Translations under genes and position numbers: made by a program
NCBI RefSeq assembly: GCF_030733205.1
Contig: NZ_JASHJL010000009.1
Location: 90,830-154,829, forward strand
Source of the DNA: Mameliella sp. MMSF_3455
GTDB taxonomy: Bacteria; Pseudomonadota; Alphaproteobacteria; Rhodobacterales; Rhodobacteraceae
Length of the DNA: 64,000 bases
Direction: 5' to 3'
The notes under the pieces: model-generated
The model's database searches: none
Seen by the model: only the letters and a program-made list of their open reading frames with translations
Told to the model about the DNA's origin: nothing
Shown here: in pieces, positions 1 through 8,876 of the stretch
How positions within the stretch are numbered: the first letter of the stretch is position 1
How the letters are laid out: each line of letters begins with the position of its first letter

Positions 1-146
1 ACATCGAGACGATGGAACGGGTGCTGGGCGACGTGGACAAGATGATCCTCGACAATACCGTGACCGGCGGTGGCTCTGGTGGCGGGGGCGTCGTGCCCTA
101 CCTGCCGCTCAACGAACTTCGCCGCAACAGCGGAGGTGACCAGTGA
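1..146 (+). CDS. hflK: HflK, C-terminal end (partial)
   Basis: The first 48 codons of the window, in the frame ending at the TGA at 144-146, are the C-terminus of HflK, the SPFH/band-7 membrane protein that pairs with HflC to modulate the FtsH protease. Visible are an MERVLGD-type helix, a Gly-rich linker and a YLPLNEL tail typical of alphaproteobacterial HflK. The 5' part lies outside the window. The stop overlaps the hflC start (TGATG), which indicates translational coupling. Identity rests on the tail and on the neighbour hflC. Confidence 0.85.
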   Translation, partial: IETMERVLGDVDKMILDNTVTGGGSGGGGVVPYLPLNELRRNSGGDQ

Positions 147-1210
147 TGCGCAAGGCAACCTATCTTCTTCCGGTCTTCGTGATCGCCATCGTGGTCTTCC
201 TGTCGTCGATCTTCGTGGTCGATGAACGGGAAAAGGCGCTGGTGCTGCAGTTCGGCCAGATCAAGGCGGTCAAGGAAGAGCCGGGACTGGCCTTCAAGAT
301 CCCGTTGATCCAGGACGTTGTCCGCTACGACGACCGTATCCTGTCGCTGGACACGCAGACCATCGAGGTCACGCCGTCGGATGACCGCCGCCTGGTGGTC
401 GACGCCTTTGCCCGTTACCGGATCGCCGACGTGGTCCAGTTCCGGCAGGCTGTCGGCGTGGGCGGTGTGCGCACCGCCGAGGACCGCCTGACCGGCATCC
501 TCAACGCGCAGATCCGCGAAGTCCTGGGTGCCGATCAGGTCACATCCGACCGGATCCTGTCCGAGGATCGCCGCGAGCTGATGAACCGGATCCGCGACAG
601 CGCCCGGGCCGAGGCGCTTTCGCTGGGTCTGGAAGTGGTCGACGTGCGGCTGAAGCAGACCAACCTGCCGTCACAGAACCTGGACGCGACATTCGACCGG
701 ATGCGGGCGGAACGTGAGCGCGAAGCGGCGGACGAACGCGCCCGCGGTAACGAGGCGGCGGCCCGCGTGCGCGCGCTGGCCGACAGGACCGTGGTCGAGA
801 CACTCTCGGAGGCGGACCGGGATGCCAACGTGATCCGAGGCGAGGCCGACGCCGAGCGGAACCGGATCTTTGCCGATGCCTATGGCGCGGATCCCGAGTT
901 CTTTGCCTTCTACCGGTCGTTGCAGGCCTACGAGGCTTCGCTGAAGGGCGGCAACTCGACGATGGTGATGACGCCGGACAGCCAGTTCTTCAACTACTTC
1001 AAGAGCGAAGTGGCCTCTGGCGATCCGTTCCTGGCGCCGACGCTGCCGTCGCCCACGGCGAGCCCGGTGGCGCCTGACGCGCCCGCGCCGGAAAGTGCCG
1101 AAGACCCGGCCCCCGAAGGCCCGGCGCCCAGCGACCCGGCCCCGGAACCGGCTGACCCGGCGCCCGCGCCGGAAGCCCCCGAGGCCGACGCCGCACCCGT
1201 CGACAATTGA
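146..1210 (+). CDS. hflC: HflC, FtsH protease modulator
   Basis: SPFH-domain membrane protein that forms the HflKC complex around FtsH at the inner membrane and tempers its proteolysis. There is one N-terminal membrane segment (about residues 5-25), then the band-7 domain beginning with the VDEREKALVLQFG motif, then a charged coiled-coil region (about 180-240). I chose the ATG at 146 because it overlaps the hflK stop and sits about 9 bases after a GGAGG. A GTG three bases upstream is possible. The last 50 or so residues are a Pro/Ala/Glu-rich low-complexity tail, longer than in the E. coli protein. The tail is seen directly; its role is unknown. Confidence 0.95.
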   Translation: MRKATYLLPVFVIAIVVFLSSIFVVDEREKALVLQFGQIKAVKEEPGLAFKIPLIQDVVRYDDRILSLDTQTIEVTPSDDRRLVVDAFARYRIADVVQFRQAVGVGGVRTAEDRLTGILNAQIREVLGADQVTSDRILSEDRRELMNRIRDSARAEALSLGLEVVDVRLKQTNLPSQNLDATFDRMRAEREREAADERARGNEAAARVRALADRTVVETLSEADRDANVIRGEADAERNRIFADAYGADPEFFAFYRSLQAYEASLKGGNSTMVMTPDSQFFNYFKSEVASGDPFLAPTLPSPTASPVAPDAPAPESAEDPAPEGPAPSDPAPEPADPAPAPEAPEADAAPVDN

Positions 1211-1407
1211 GCGGGTCGGACATCCTGATGGGGATCGGAATGGTCCTCGTGATCGAGGGGCTGGTCTATGCACTGGCCCCTCAGCTTGTGGAGCGCCTGC
1301 TGGAGGCGCTGCGCGCGATGACCCTGGAACAGCGCCGCCTGCTGGGCGGGCTGACGCTGGTCACCGGGCTGATCGTCTTGTGGCTGGCCCGCGGCGGTTT
1401 GCTTTGA
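1207..1407 (+). CDS. DUF2065 small membrane protein
   Basis: Small protein of 66 residues with two hydrophobic helices separated by a short loop, matching the DUF2065 family (motif VLVIEGLVYALAP near the N-terminus and a C-terminal LVWLARG). It starts at a TTG that overlaps the hflC stop by four bases, so it is translationally coupled to hflC. In related bacteria this small gene usually sits between hflC and a degP-type protease, suggesting a role in membrane protein quality control. That role is inferred from context; the family has no established function. An ATG at 1228 would give a shorter product. Confidence 0.85.
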   Translation: MSGSDILMGIGMVLVIEGLVYALAPQLVERLLEALRAMTLEQRRLLGGLTLVTGLIVLWLARGGLL

Positions 1408-1498
1408 GGGGCGCCGGTTGCGGGCCGCAAGCCACCCGTCGCCATGCACCGTTTTGGTATTCGCGTCCCCTGCGACTGATCGCGAACGCGCCTGCGCC

Positions 1499-2386
1499 TC
1501 ACGGTCTGCCGGTTTCGGCGCTATACGCGTCGCTCCAGCGGCGCGGTGATGTTCCATACATCCGCTTGAACTCGCGGCTGAACTGCGACGGGCTGACATA
1601 GCCCACTTCCATCGCCGCCGCGGACACGGTCATCCCGGCAGAGATCTTCATGGCGGCGTGGTTCAGGCGCATCGCCTTGACGAACTGGATCGGCGACATG
1701 CTGGTCGCCTGCTTGAACCTGCGATGGAACACGGCGCGGCTCATGCCTGCGCGCGCCGCCATGTCGTCGATGGACACGGTGTCGTGCAGATGTTGCGACA
1801 GATGCGCGATGGCGCGGGCGATGCCGTTTCCCGGCGCAAAGGCCTGACGGGCAAAGGGACCTGCGGCGCCTTTCAGGATCGCGTAGTGCAATTCGCGCAG
1901 GCGTGCCTCTCCGAGGATCGCGGCGTCTGTCGGATCGTCGAGCTGCGTGAGCCGCAGGAGCGCCTCGGCAAACCCCTCGTCCCAGGGCGACAGGCGAATG
2001 CCGCGTGCGCTGGTCTCTGGCGCGGCGGGGCGCGTGCCGCCGGTGGCGTCCATCTCCATCGTCAATTCGGTCATCAGGCGCGTGTCCAGCGCGATATAGA
2101 CGCCCAGCAAAGGGTTGTCCGGCGTGGCGGTCGGCGTTCCGGCCTCGACCGGCAGGGACATCGGGCAGACCAGGTAGTGGCGGCTGTCGTAGCGGTGGTG
2201 ATGCCCGTCCAGAACGGTTTCCTTGCCGCCGCTGACGATGGCAATCACGCAGGGTTCGTAGACCGCCGGAACGCAGGGCAGGGCCTCTGTGGCGCGGAAC
2301 AGTTGCACGCCGCGAATGCCGGTCTGCACCATTCCATCCCCGGACATGCGGGTTTCGATGATCTGCTTGATGGCGGGTTTCGTCAT
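1499..2386 (-). CDS. AraC-family transcriptional regulator
   Basis: DNA-binding regulator with an N-terminal cupin-like AraC_N domain (about residues 20-170) and a C-terminal double helix-turn-helix (about 190-290) ending in the family signature GYVSPSQFSREFKRMYG. I chose the ATG at 2386 because the N-terminus then starts at the conserved domain; an upstream in-frame ATG at 2443 would add 19 poorly conserved residues. The gene is divergent from the SDR gene at 2534 across a 147-base gap. AraC regulators of this subtype are often paired with a divergent short-chain dehydrogenase, so it probably controls that gene. The inducer is unknown. Confidence 0.88.
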   Translation of the reverse strand: MTKPAIKQIIETRMSGDGMVQTGIRGVQLFRATEALPCVPAVYEPCVIAIVSGGKETVLDGHHHRYDSRHYLVCPMSLPVEAGTPTATPDNPLLGVYIALDTRLMTELTMEMDATGGTRPAAPETSARGIRLSPWDEGFAEALLRLTQLDDPTDAAILGEARLRELHYAILKGAAGPFARQAFAPGNGIARAIAHLSQHLHDTVSIDDMAARAGMSRAVFHRRFKQATSMSPIQFVKAMRLNHAAMKISAGMTVSAAAMEVGYVSPSQFSREFKRMYGTSPRRWSDAYSAETGRP

Positions 2387-2533
2387 GGCGGCAGCTTGGC
2401 CCGCAGGAGCGGCCCGTGCAATCGGATCGATACGATCAGGCAAGTCTTTGCGAGGATATCGCCTGTTTTGTCAAAGCTCTGAGATTTACTTCGGCTGAAA
2501 CGCTGCCTTTGGCGCGAATTTCAGGAGAAGAGA

Positions 2534-3484
2534 ATGGCTGACACGACATTTGGACCCGGAGGCTGGACCCCGGAACGCCTCGGCGCGCAGGATGGAAAGA
2601 CCTTCCTCATCACCGGGGGCAACGCCGGGGCAGGCTTTCAGGCCGCGCGGCTGTTGCTGGCGCGCGGCGCGAAGGTGGTGATGCTGAACCGCAGCGCGGA
2701 ACGGTCCAACGCTGCCGTGGCAGAGTTGCGCCGCGAGTTCGGTCCGAGGGCCGAGATCGACTTTATCCGCATGGACTTGTCGGACCTTTCCAGCGTGCGC
2801 GCCGCTGCCGCCGAGGTGCTGGCCAGCGTTCCCCGTATCGACGCGCTGATCTGCAATGCCGCGATCGCGCAGGTGCCGACGCGCCGGCTGACCGTCGATG
2901 GTTTTGAAAGCCAGCTTGGCACCAACCACTACGGGCATTTCCTGCTGTGCGGTCTGCTGTTCGATCGCATCGAACGCTCGGCCGGGCGGATCGTCGTGGT
3001 CGCAAGCCTGGGCTACAACATGGGTCTGAAGACCATCCGGTTCGACGACATGAACTGGCAGCAGGGCTATGGCCCGAACATCGCCTACAGCCAGTCGAAA
3101 CTGGCGCAGATGATGTTCGCCTACGAGCTTCAGGATCGTCTCTCGGCGGCGGGCAGGACGGCGGTGAAGGTTTACGTCTGTCATCCGGGATCGTCGGCCA
3201 CCTCGCTGATCAGCACCAGCGGCAGCCGGATGATGCGGGCGATCTGGTGGCTGATGACCAAGACACCGATGGTGCAGACCGCCGAACGGGGGGCTTATCC
3301 CGAGGTCATGTGCGCCACCGAGACGGGGCTGACGCAGCGCGCGCTTTACGGTCCGACCGGCGTGCGGGAATTCGTGGGGCCGGTGGGGCGCGGCACGTTG
3401 AACCCGCATGCCCATGACAAGCCCGTCATGGCCCGGCTTTGGGACGTGTCCGAGAAGGCGACAGGCTTTGACTGGTTCCTCTGA
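2534..3484 (+). CDS. SDR family oxidoreductase (protochlorophyllide/retinol dehydrogenase-like)
   Basis: NAD(P)-dependent short-chain dehydrogenase of 316 residues. The Rossmann cofactor motif TGGNAGAGF lies near residue 28 and the catalytic YSQSK near residue 187, preceded by a VVVASL strand carrying the active-site Ser. The extended length and the long C-terminal segment resemble the light-dependent protochlorophyllide reductase-like/retinol dehydrogenase-like SDR group rather than classical 250-residue SDRs. AGGAGAAG precedes the ATG at good spacing. It is divergent from the AraC gene and convergent with the MDR gene at 3560. The substrate cannot be read from sequence. Confidence 0.9.
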   Translation: MADTTFGPGGWTPERLGAQDGKTFLITGGNAGAGFQAARLLLARGAKVVMLNRSAERSNAAVAELRREFGPRAEIDFIRMDLSDLSSVRAAAAEVLASVPRIDALICNAAIAQVPTRRLTVDGFESQLGTNHYGHFLLCGLLFDRIERSAGRIVVVASLGYNMGLKTIRFDDMNWQQGYGPNIAYSQSKLAQMMFAYELQDRLSAAGRTAVKVYVCHPGSSATSLISTSGSRMMRAIWWLMTKTPMVQTAERGAYPEVMCATETGLTQRALYGPTGVREFVGPVGRGTLNPHAHDKPVMARLWDVSEKATGFDWFL

Positions 3485-3527
3485 GCGGGGTCGCGATGCC
3501 TAGGGCACAAGCGATCGCAACCGACAT

Positions 3528-3551
3528 GGCCCGCCCCGATCGAGGCGGGCC
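3528..3551. terminator. Hairpin between convergent genes
   Basis: An 8-bp GC stem (GGCCCGCC / GGCGGGCC) with an 8-base loop lies between two convergent stop codons. There is no U-tract on either side, so it is at best a weak bidirectional terminator. Confidence 0.35.
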
Positions 3552-3559
3552 TACTTGTC

Positions 3560-4546
3560 TCAGACCTCGACCACGACCTTGCCAAGGGCGGTGCCGCCTT
3601 GCAGCCGGGCATAGGCGGCGCCCGCGTCGGTCAGCCCAAAGCGCTCGCTGTCCAGAAGCGGCTTGACCGCGCCCGCATCGACCCATTCGGCCAGCCGGGC
3701 AAGGATCTCGCCATGCGCGGCGCGGTTCACGTCATGCAGCATCGGCAGCAGCATGAAGACGATGTGCAGCGACAGCCCCTTGAAATGCGCCGGACTCAGG
3801 TCGATCTCGGACAGCGCGACCGTCGTGACCACATGGGCGTTCAGCCCGGCGGCGGCAAAGGAGTTGGTCATGTTCGCGCCACCGACCGTGTCGAACACCA
3901 CGTCGAAGCCTGCGCCGCCGGTCTGCTCTGCCACATAGTCGTCGATCTGGGCGGTCTTGAAGTCGATGGGGGTGGCACCGAAGCCCGCGATCACCCGCAT
4001 CTGTTCGGCCCCGGTCCCCGTGGCAGAGACCCTTGCGCCCAGGTGGCGCGCGATCTGAACAGCCAGATGGCCCACGCCACCGGCGCCGCCTTGCACCAGA
4101 ACGGATTGACCGTCGGACACCCCGGCACGGTGCAGCCCCTCCCACGCGGTGATGCCCACCAGCGGCAGGGCGGCGGCCTCGCGCATGGTCAGGCTCTGCG
4201 GCTTTTTCGCGATCAGCCGGGCGTCGGCCAGCATGTATTCGGCCAGCGCGCCCTGCAGATCTGCAAGCCCACCGGCGCAGCCATAGACCTCATCGCCCAC
4301 GGCGAACTCGGAGACACCGGTGCCGACCTCTTCGATCACCCCGGCGAAATCCATGCCCAGCACGGCGGGCAAGGCAGGCGACAGCGGCAGGTCGCTGCCA
4401 AGGTCGCGGATCATCGTGTCGATGGTGTTGACGCTGGTCGCCTTGATGCGGACGACCACATGGCCGGGTGTGACCTCGGGGCGGGGCGTATCGGTTTCGG
4501 TGAAGGCGGCGTCGGGCCCGTAGGCGGTCAGGGTCATGGTTTTCAT
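3560..4546 (-). CDS. MDR-family quinone oxidoreductase/alcohol dehydrogenase
   Basis: Medium-chain dehydrogenase/reductase of 328 residues with an N-terminal GroES-like domain (about 25-110) and a Rossmann domain with the glycine-rich GGAGGVGHLA motif near residue 150. The structural-zinc Cys cluster is absent, so it is more like the NADPH:quinone oxidoreductases (QOR/zeta-crystallin type) than a zinc alcohol dehydrogenase. I took the ATG at 4546, where the conserved MKTMTLTAYG start begins; an upstream in-frame start would overlap the SDR gene. It is the last gene of a four-gene minus-strand operon (7328 to 3560) whose genes are 10-24 bases apart. Confidence 0.9.
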   Translation of the reverse strand: MKTMTLTAYGPDAAFTETDTPRPEVTPGHVVVRIKATSVNTIDTMIRDLGSDLPLSPALPAVLGMDFAGVIEEVGTGVSEFAVGDEVYGCAGGLADLQGALAEYMLADARLIAKKPQSLTMREAAALPLVGITAWEGLHRAGVSDGQSVLVQGGAGGVGHLAVQIARHLGARVSATGTGAEQMRVIAGFGATPIDFKTAQIDDYVAEQTGGAGFDVVFDTVGGANMTNSFAAAGLNAHVVTTVALSEIDLSPAHFKGLSLHIVFMLLPMLHDVNRAAHGEILARLAEWVDAGAVKPLLDSERFGLTDAGAAYARLQGGTALGKVVVEV

Positions 4547-4556
4547 GGGAGTGTCC

Positions 4557-5336
4557 TCAGGAGTTTTGGGAAAGAAGGGTGTCGATCTGCGCCGTGACCT
4601 TGGCCGTGGTGGCATCGTCGTAGCGCGGGGCGAGCCGGCGGGCGTCGTTGTCGTAATAGCGGCCCGTTGCCTGTGCGAATTCCTCTGACAGGGCGGCGCG
4701 GGTCAGGATGTCGACGCCGATGTTCAGGTCGTTGCCGGATGTGCCAAAGCCCTCGCGCACCATGCGCGTCGCCAGCAGCGAGCCGGGGTTGACCGCCAGG
4801 GAGACCGGACCTTCGGGATGGCGATCGCCAAAGCTCTGGTTCCACAGCGTGATGGCCAGCTTGCTCTGGGCATAGGCCGCCATGTCCTGCAGGGGGCGAT
4901 TGCCGGCGAGTGCCTCCGTATCGACGGGGGCCTGCGCCGCGGAGGACAGGTGGATGATGCGCCCATCCTGCGGGATCACCGGCAAGAGCCGCTGCGCCAG
5001 CAGGGCAGAGGCCAGTGTGTTCACGGCAAAGCGCACGTCGTAGGCACCGGCCCGGGCCTGCGCGGTCTTGAGCACGCCCGCGTTGTTGATCAGCGCGTCG
5101 ATCTGCGGGTGCTTTTTCGCCACGCGGTCTGCCATGGCTGCCACCTGCGTCAGATCGGACAGGTCGGCCACTTCGGTGGCGATCTCGGCCCCGGTCCGGC
5201 GCAGATCGGCGGCGACCTCGGACAGCTTGTCGGCATTGCGCCCGTGCAGGATCAGCGCGTGGCCCTGTTCGGCCAGGGCCTGCGCGGTGGCCCGGCCAAG
5301 GCCCTGCGTCGCGCCGGTGATCAGGATGGTTTTCAT
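4557..5336 (-). CDS. SDR family oxidoreductase
   Basis: Short-chain dehydrogenase/reductase of 259 residues. The N-terminal cofactor motif TGATQGLGRA is at residues 7-16, an NNAG motif near 85, and the catalytic YAQSK near 155. It lies third in the four-gene operon headed by the MDR gene at 7328, 12 bases from the LLM gene before it and 10 from the MDR gene after it. The physiological substrate is unknown. The company of two MDR reductases and a flavin oxidoreductase suggests detoxification or catabolism of a carbonyl or quinone compound; that is inference. Confidence 0.9.
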   Translation of the reverse strand: MKTILITGATQGLGRATAQALAEQGHALILHGRNADKLSEVAADLRRTGAEIATEVADLSDLTQVAAMADRVAKKHPQIDALINNAGVLKTAQARAGAYDVRFAVNTLASALLAQRLLPVIPQDGRIIHLSSAAQAPVDTEALAGNRPLQDMAAYAQSKLAITLWNQSFGDRHPEGPVSLAVNPGSLLATRMVREGFGTSGNDLNIGVDILTRAALSEEFAQATGRYYDNDARRLAPRYDDATTAKVTAQIDTLLSQNS

Positions 5337-5348
5337 CGGTTGGTCCTT

Positions 5349-6308
5349 TCAGGCAAACTGCGGCAGCACGTCCTGCGCGAGATGGTCCAGCGTGCGGTCG
5401 ATGGGCGCGCGGTTGAACCGCAGGTTCAGGGCGACGTGGTGCACGCCGATCTCTTCGAGGTGTTTGAGGTAGGTGGTCAGCCAGCGCCGCCCGGCGCGTA
5501 CGCCAAGGTGGATCGGCACTGGTCCGTCGTCGGGGTCTTCCGACAGGTCGATGTAGAGCGGTTGCAGCACGGGCTTCATGGGCTGACCTTGGCTGTGCAG
5601 CCGCGTGCGCCAGTCCTGCAACACGCGGTCCTGTGCGACGCCGGGGCGCGGATAGGTCATCCAGCCGTCCCCGTTCTGCGCGATCCATTCCGGCGACTGG
5701 CGGCTGGATCCGGTGACGAGCAGCGGCAGGCGGGCGCCCTGCGGTTTCGGCAGCATCTCGACGGTGCCATCGGTGCGGCCGAACTGGGTGTCGATGCGCG
5801 GAGCGGCGGTGCCCATCGCGCGGATGTAGTCGAAGGCCGCGCGGAACGCTGCGCCGCGTCCGTCGAAGTCGGCGTTCATCGCCGGGTATTCCTCTGGCCG
5901 GTCGCCCGAGGCCACGCCAAGGATCAGCCGCCCGCCGGACAGCTGATCGACCGAGGCCGCGGCCTTGGCCACATGCGCCGGGTGGCGCAGCGGCAGAACG
6001 ATGGAGGCCACGCCAAGCGCGATTTCGGAGGTCTGCCCGGCGAGGTAGCCGAGGTAGGTGAACGGGTCATAAAGCTGCCCCGCATCGCCAAAGCTCGGCA
6101 CGTTGAAGGGCACATCCCGCAGCCAGACCGCGCGGAAGCCAAGCGCCTCTGCCTGTTGCACCCGCGCCAGGTGGTCGGTCATGTCCGGCACCGGGCCATC
6201 GGGATAGGCGGCGATCGGCGCCACGAGACCGAGGCTCAGCCGCCCGGCCTGAAAGGTGCTGTCATAGCCGCGATTGATCTGCTCGAACCTGTCGATGTGG
6301 TCACGCAT
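5349..6308 (-). CDS. LLM-class flavin-dependent oxidoreductase
   Basis: Bacterial luciferase-like monooxygenase family protein of 319 residues with a TIM-barrel fold. Family features seen are GFRAVWLRD near the N-terminus, a LGVASIVLPLRHP strand, and a SGGRLILGVASGDRP segment that binds flavin phosphate. Members use FMN (or F420) to oxidise or reduce small organics. The TIGR-type subfamily with LPLLVTGSSRQS suggests an oxidoreductase acting alone rather than in a two-component monooxygenase, since no flavin reductase gene is adjacent. Second gene of the operon. Confidence 0.88.
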   Translation of the reverse strand: MRDHIDRFEQINRGYDSTFQAGRLSLGLVAPIAAYPDGPVPDMTDHLARVQQAEALGFRAVWLRDVPFNVPSFGDAGQLYDPFTYLGYLAGQTSEIALGVASIVLPLRHPAHVAKAAASVDQLSGGRLILGVASGDRPEEYPAMNADFDGRGAAFRAAFDYIRAMGTAAPRIDTQFGRTDGTVEMLPKPQGARLPLLVTGSSRQSPEWIAQNGDGWMTYPRPGVAQDRVLQDWRTRLHSQGQPMKPVLQPLYIDLSEDPDDGPVPIHLGVRAGRRWLTTYLKHLEEIGVHHVALNLRFNRAPIDRTLDHLAQDVLPQFA

Positions 6309-6332
6309 GACTTGCTCCGTGGTGGATGGGGG

Positions 6333-7328
6333 TCAGGCGGAAAGGCCCGGCAGCACCTGCTTGCCGATGACGCGTCCGCTTTCCTGCCGTTCATGCGCGG
6401 CGGCGAGGCTTTCGGGCGTCAGGGCATCGGCGCGCCCGGTCACGGTCGAGAGCAGATCGCCCGCGTCCAGCATCGCCGCCACCCGGTTGAGCAGGTCGCG
6501 CTGCGCCTCCATGTCGGTGGCAAACATCGACCGGGTGAACATGAACTCCCAACTGAGCGTCAGCGCCTTCGGCTTGGCCGGCGCGATGTCCATCCCCTGC
6601 GGGTCGTCGATCAGGGCGACGTGTCCGCGCGGGGCAATGAGATCGACGATGGCGGGCCAGTGCTGATCGGTGGCGGTCAGCGCGGCAACATAGTCGGGCG
6701 TCATTGCCAGGTCGCGCATCTGAGCAGCCAGATCCCTGCGATGGTCGAGCACATGATCCGCACCCATCCGGCGCACCCAGTCCTGTGTCTCGGGGCGCGA
6801 GGCGGTGGCGATCACCGTCAGCCCGGTCAGCCGCTTGGCCAGCTGAATCAGGATCGACCCGACGCCGCCCGCACCGCCGATGACCAGCAGGCTTTTCCCT
6901 TCGCCCGCCGCCTCGGCCAGGCGGAAACTGTCGAACAGCATTTCCCAGGCGGTGATGGCGGTCAGCGGCATCCCGGCGGCTTCGGCGAAGTCCAGCGAGG
7001 CCGGCTTGCGGCCGACGATACGTTCGTCCACCGCGTGCAATTCCGCGTTGGTGCCCGGGCGCGTCACGTCCCCGGCATAGAACACCTCGTCGCCGACCTT
7101 GTAGCCCGTCACCTCTGGCCCGGTCTCTACCACGACACCCGCCGCGTCGAAGCCGAGGATGCCGAAGCCCTCTGGCGCGCGGTTGCTGCGCAGCTTGACG
7201 TCGACAGGGTTGACCGAGACGCCTTTCACCGCGACCAGCAGGTCGCGCGGGCGCAGGGCAGGGCGGGCCACGTCCCGTGCGGTCAGTTCGGTGGCGGGGC
7301 CAGTCTGGGTGTATCCGATTGCGTCCAT
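6333..7328 (-). CDS. Zinc-binding alcohol dehydrogenase family protein (QOR-like)
   Basis: MDR protein of 331 residues of the NADPH:quinone reductase-like subfamily. It has a GroES-like N-terminal domain with the [10 protein letters not shown] motif and a Rossmann domain with [16 protein letters not shown] near residue 150. No zinc-ligand Cys cluster is seen despite the family name. It is the first gene of the four-gene oxidoreductase operon and is divergent from the LysR gene at 7433 across about 100 bases, which is the classical LysR/target arrangement. This LysR protein probably controls the operon. Confidence 0.88.
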   Translation of the reverse strand: MDAIGYTQTGPATELTARDVARPALRPRDLLVAVKGVSVNPVDVKLRSNRAPEGFGILGFDAAGVVVETGPEVTGYKVGDEVFYAGDVTRPGTNAELHAVDERIVGRKPASLDFAEAAGMPLTAITAWEMLFDSFRLAEAAGEGKSLLVIGGAGGVGSILIQLAKRLTGLTVIATASRPETQDWVRRMGADHVLDHRRDLAAQMRDLAMTPDYVAALTATDQHWPAIVDLIAPRGHVALIDDPQGMDIAPAKPKALTLSWEFMFTRSMFATDMEAQRDLLNRVAAMLDAGDLLSTVTGRADALTPESLAAAHERQESGRVIGKQVLPGLSA

Positions 7329-7432
7329 GATCCGGGTCCTTTGCGTTTGGCTTGACGCCTAAATACACCTTTGAATTTCGATAAAAACGCCGCATAACGG
7401 AGTTCAGTTTTCCGGTTTTCAGGATAATGGGA

Positions 7433-8332
7433 ATGGACACGGAAACCCTGCGCCTGTTCGTTGCGGCGGCGGAACGGCTGAACATCAGCGCAGCGGGGCG
7501 TAGCCTCGGGCTAGCTCCCGCCATGGCCAGCGCCCGCCTGGCCAAGCTGGAACATGAGCTAGGGGCGGAGCTGTTGCACCGCACCACGCGCAAGGTGTCG
7601 CTGTCGCAGGAAGGGGCGGCCTTTCTGCCCTATGCGCGCGAGATCCTCGCCCAGTCGGAGGCCGCCCGCGCGGCCCTTGGTCTTGATGCCGAGCGCCCGT
7701 CCGGCACCCTGCGTTTTGCCGCGCCAAGCAGTTTCGCGCAGCTCCACATCATGCCGTTGCTGCCGGACTTTCATGCGCAATTCCCTGATATCACGCTGGA
7801 CCTGCGCCTCTCCGACACCCGCGTCGACCTTATCGAGGGCAGCTATGACCTTGCCCTGCGCAGCGCGCCGCTGCAGGACAGCAGCCTGCGCGGGCGCAAG
7901 CTGGGGGATGACAGGCGCGTTCTCTGCGCGGCGCCGGAGTACCTCGCGCAGCGCGGCACGCCGTGCACGCCGGACGACCTCACCGGGCATGACTTTCTGT
8001 CCTGGAGCAATGCCGCACCGCGCGATTTTGTCTCCGAAACGGGACGGTTTACCCTCGATCCCCGCCGGATGACCTGCCGCACGATCCTCGATGACGGCAC
8101 GGCGCAACGCATTGCGACGATGGCGGGGGGCGGGATCTCGGTCAACTCTCTCTGGAGCGTCGCGCAGGAGATCCGCGCAGGGCGGCTTGTGCATCTGTTG
8201 CCGGACTGGTGGCTCGACGATGCCTCTGTCCTGTGGCTGATCTATCCCCGGTCCAACGTGTTGACGCCCAAGGTCCGGGTGTTCATGGACTTTCTCGTGG
8301 CAAAGCTGACGCCAGCGCCTTGGCTGCTCTGA
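7433..8332 (+). CDS. LysR-family transcriptional regulator
   Basis: LTTR of about 299 residues: N-terminal winged HTH (about 1-60, LRLFVAAAERLNISAAGRSLG) followed by a periplasmic-binding-like effector domain (about 88-290). An ATG at 7427 also exists in frame, but the AGGA at 7421-7424 is only two bases from it and eight from the ATG at 7433, so I prefer 7433. It is divergent from the oxidoreductase operon at 7328. Its 3' end overlaps the tail of the convergent TetR gene by 50 bases, so the two mRNAs are antisense there. Confidence 0.9.
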   Translation: MDTETLRLFVAAAERLNISAAGRSLGLAPAMASARLAKLEHELGAELLHRTTRKVSLSQEGAAFLPYAREILAQSEAARAALGLDAERPSGTLRFAAPSSFAQLHIMPLLPDFHAQFPDITLDLRLSDTRVDLIEGSYDLALRSAPLQDSSLRGRKLGDDRRVLCAAPEYLAQRGTPCTPDDLTGHDFLSWSNAAPRDFVSETGRFTLDPRRMTCRTILDDGTAQRIATMAGGGISVNSLWSVAQEIRAGRLVHLLPDWWLDDASVLWLIYPRSNVLTPKVRVFMDFLVAKLTPAPWLL

Positions 8333-8807
8333 CGGCCTCCGCCCCATGCAAGGGCCATGACTGGGTGAGCCCTTCGAGGATCAGCAACAAGGCCACCTGG
8401 TGGCCCGCCAGTGCCGTCGCCACGGACGCCCGTTGCGCAACCTCTTGTTTGTGATCTTCCAGCAGCCTGCGCAAAGCCGTGTTCGAAGGGTCAGAGGCGA
8501 CCGCTGCGTGGAACAGGCAGCCATGCGTGGCCTCGGTTTGCATCCACTCCGCAACCCGATCCATCAAGGCATCGCGCGCGTCCATCGGATCCGGCGGCAA
8601 ACCCTCCAGCACATGAGACAGGTAGCGCCGATGGCGATGCTCCAGCGCCGCCAGCACCATGTCGGCCCGTGATGGCAGGTACTTGTACAGCGTGCGCAGG
8701 CTTACGCCCGCCGCATCGCGCAATGTGTCCACGCTGGGTTCGGCAAAGCCCTGGCTGGCAAAGGCCCGCTCCAGCCCGGCGGCGATCTTGTCCACGGTCT
8801 GTGTCAT
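8283..8807 (-). CDS. TetR/AcrR-family transcriptional regulator
   Basis: Repressor of 174 residues with an N-terminal TetR HTH (about residues 10-55; VDTLRDAAGVSLRTLYKYLPSR). The C-terminal ligand domain contains the EWMQTEATHGCLFHAAVA segment common in short TetR proteins of this type. It is divergent from the dehydrogenase gene at 8877. The 69-base gap between them holds two inverted repeats (8816-8863), so autoregulation together with control of the dehydrogenase is likely. The 3' end overlaps the LysR gene. Confidence 0.88.
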   Translation of the reverse strand: MTQTVDKIAAGLERAFASQGFAEPSVDTLRDAAGVSLRTLYKYLPSRADMVLAALEHRHRRYLSHVLEGLPPDPMDARDALMDRVAEWMQTEATHGCLFHAAVASDPSNTALRRLLEDHKQEVAQRASVATALAGHQVALLLILEGLTQSWPLHGAEAVRAAKALASALPRESP

Positions 8808-8815
8808 GGTTGACA

Positions 8816-8863
8816 GGGTAGAGGGACCTCTCTACCCCTGCAAGGTAGAGGGATCGTTTTACC
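8816..8863. promoter_or_regulatory. Tandem TetR operator candidates
   Basis: A perfect 8-bp inverted repeat GGGTAGAG-N6-CTCTACCC at 8816-8837 is followed by a second, weaker copy, GGTAGAG-N6-TTTTACC, at 8844-8863 with the same six-base spacer. Both lie in the short gap between the divergent TetR and dehydrogenase genes. A TTGACA hexamer at 8810-8815 abuts the first repeat, so a bound repressor would block a plus-strand promoter. The repeats are seen directly; the protein partner is inferred. Confidence 0.65.
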
Positions 8864-8876
8864 ACTTGGAGATGCC

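Noticed and set aside
4818..7355. 845-codon plus-strand frame
   Set aside because: It runs antisense through the SDR, LLM and MDR genes, which have clear family motifs; high GC makes long shadow frames common.
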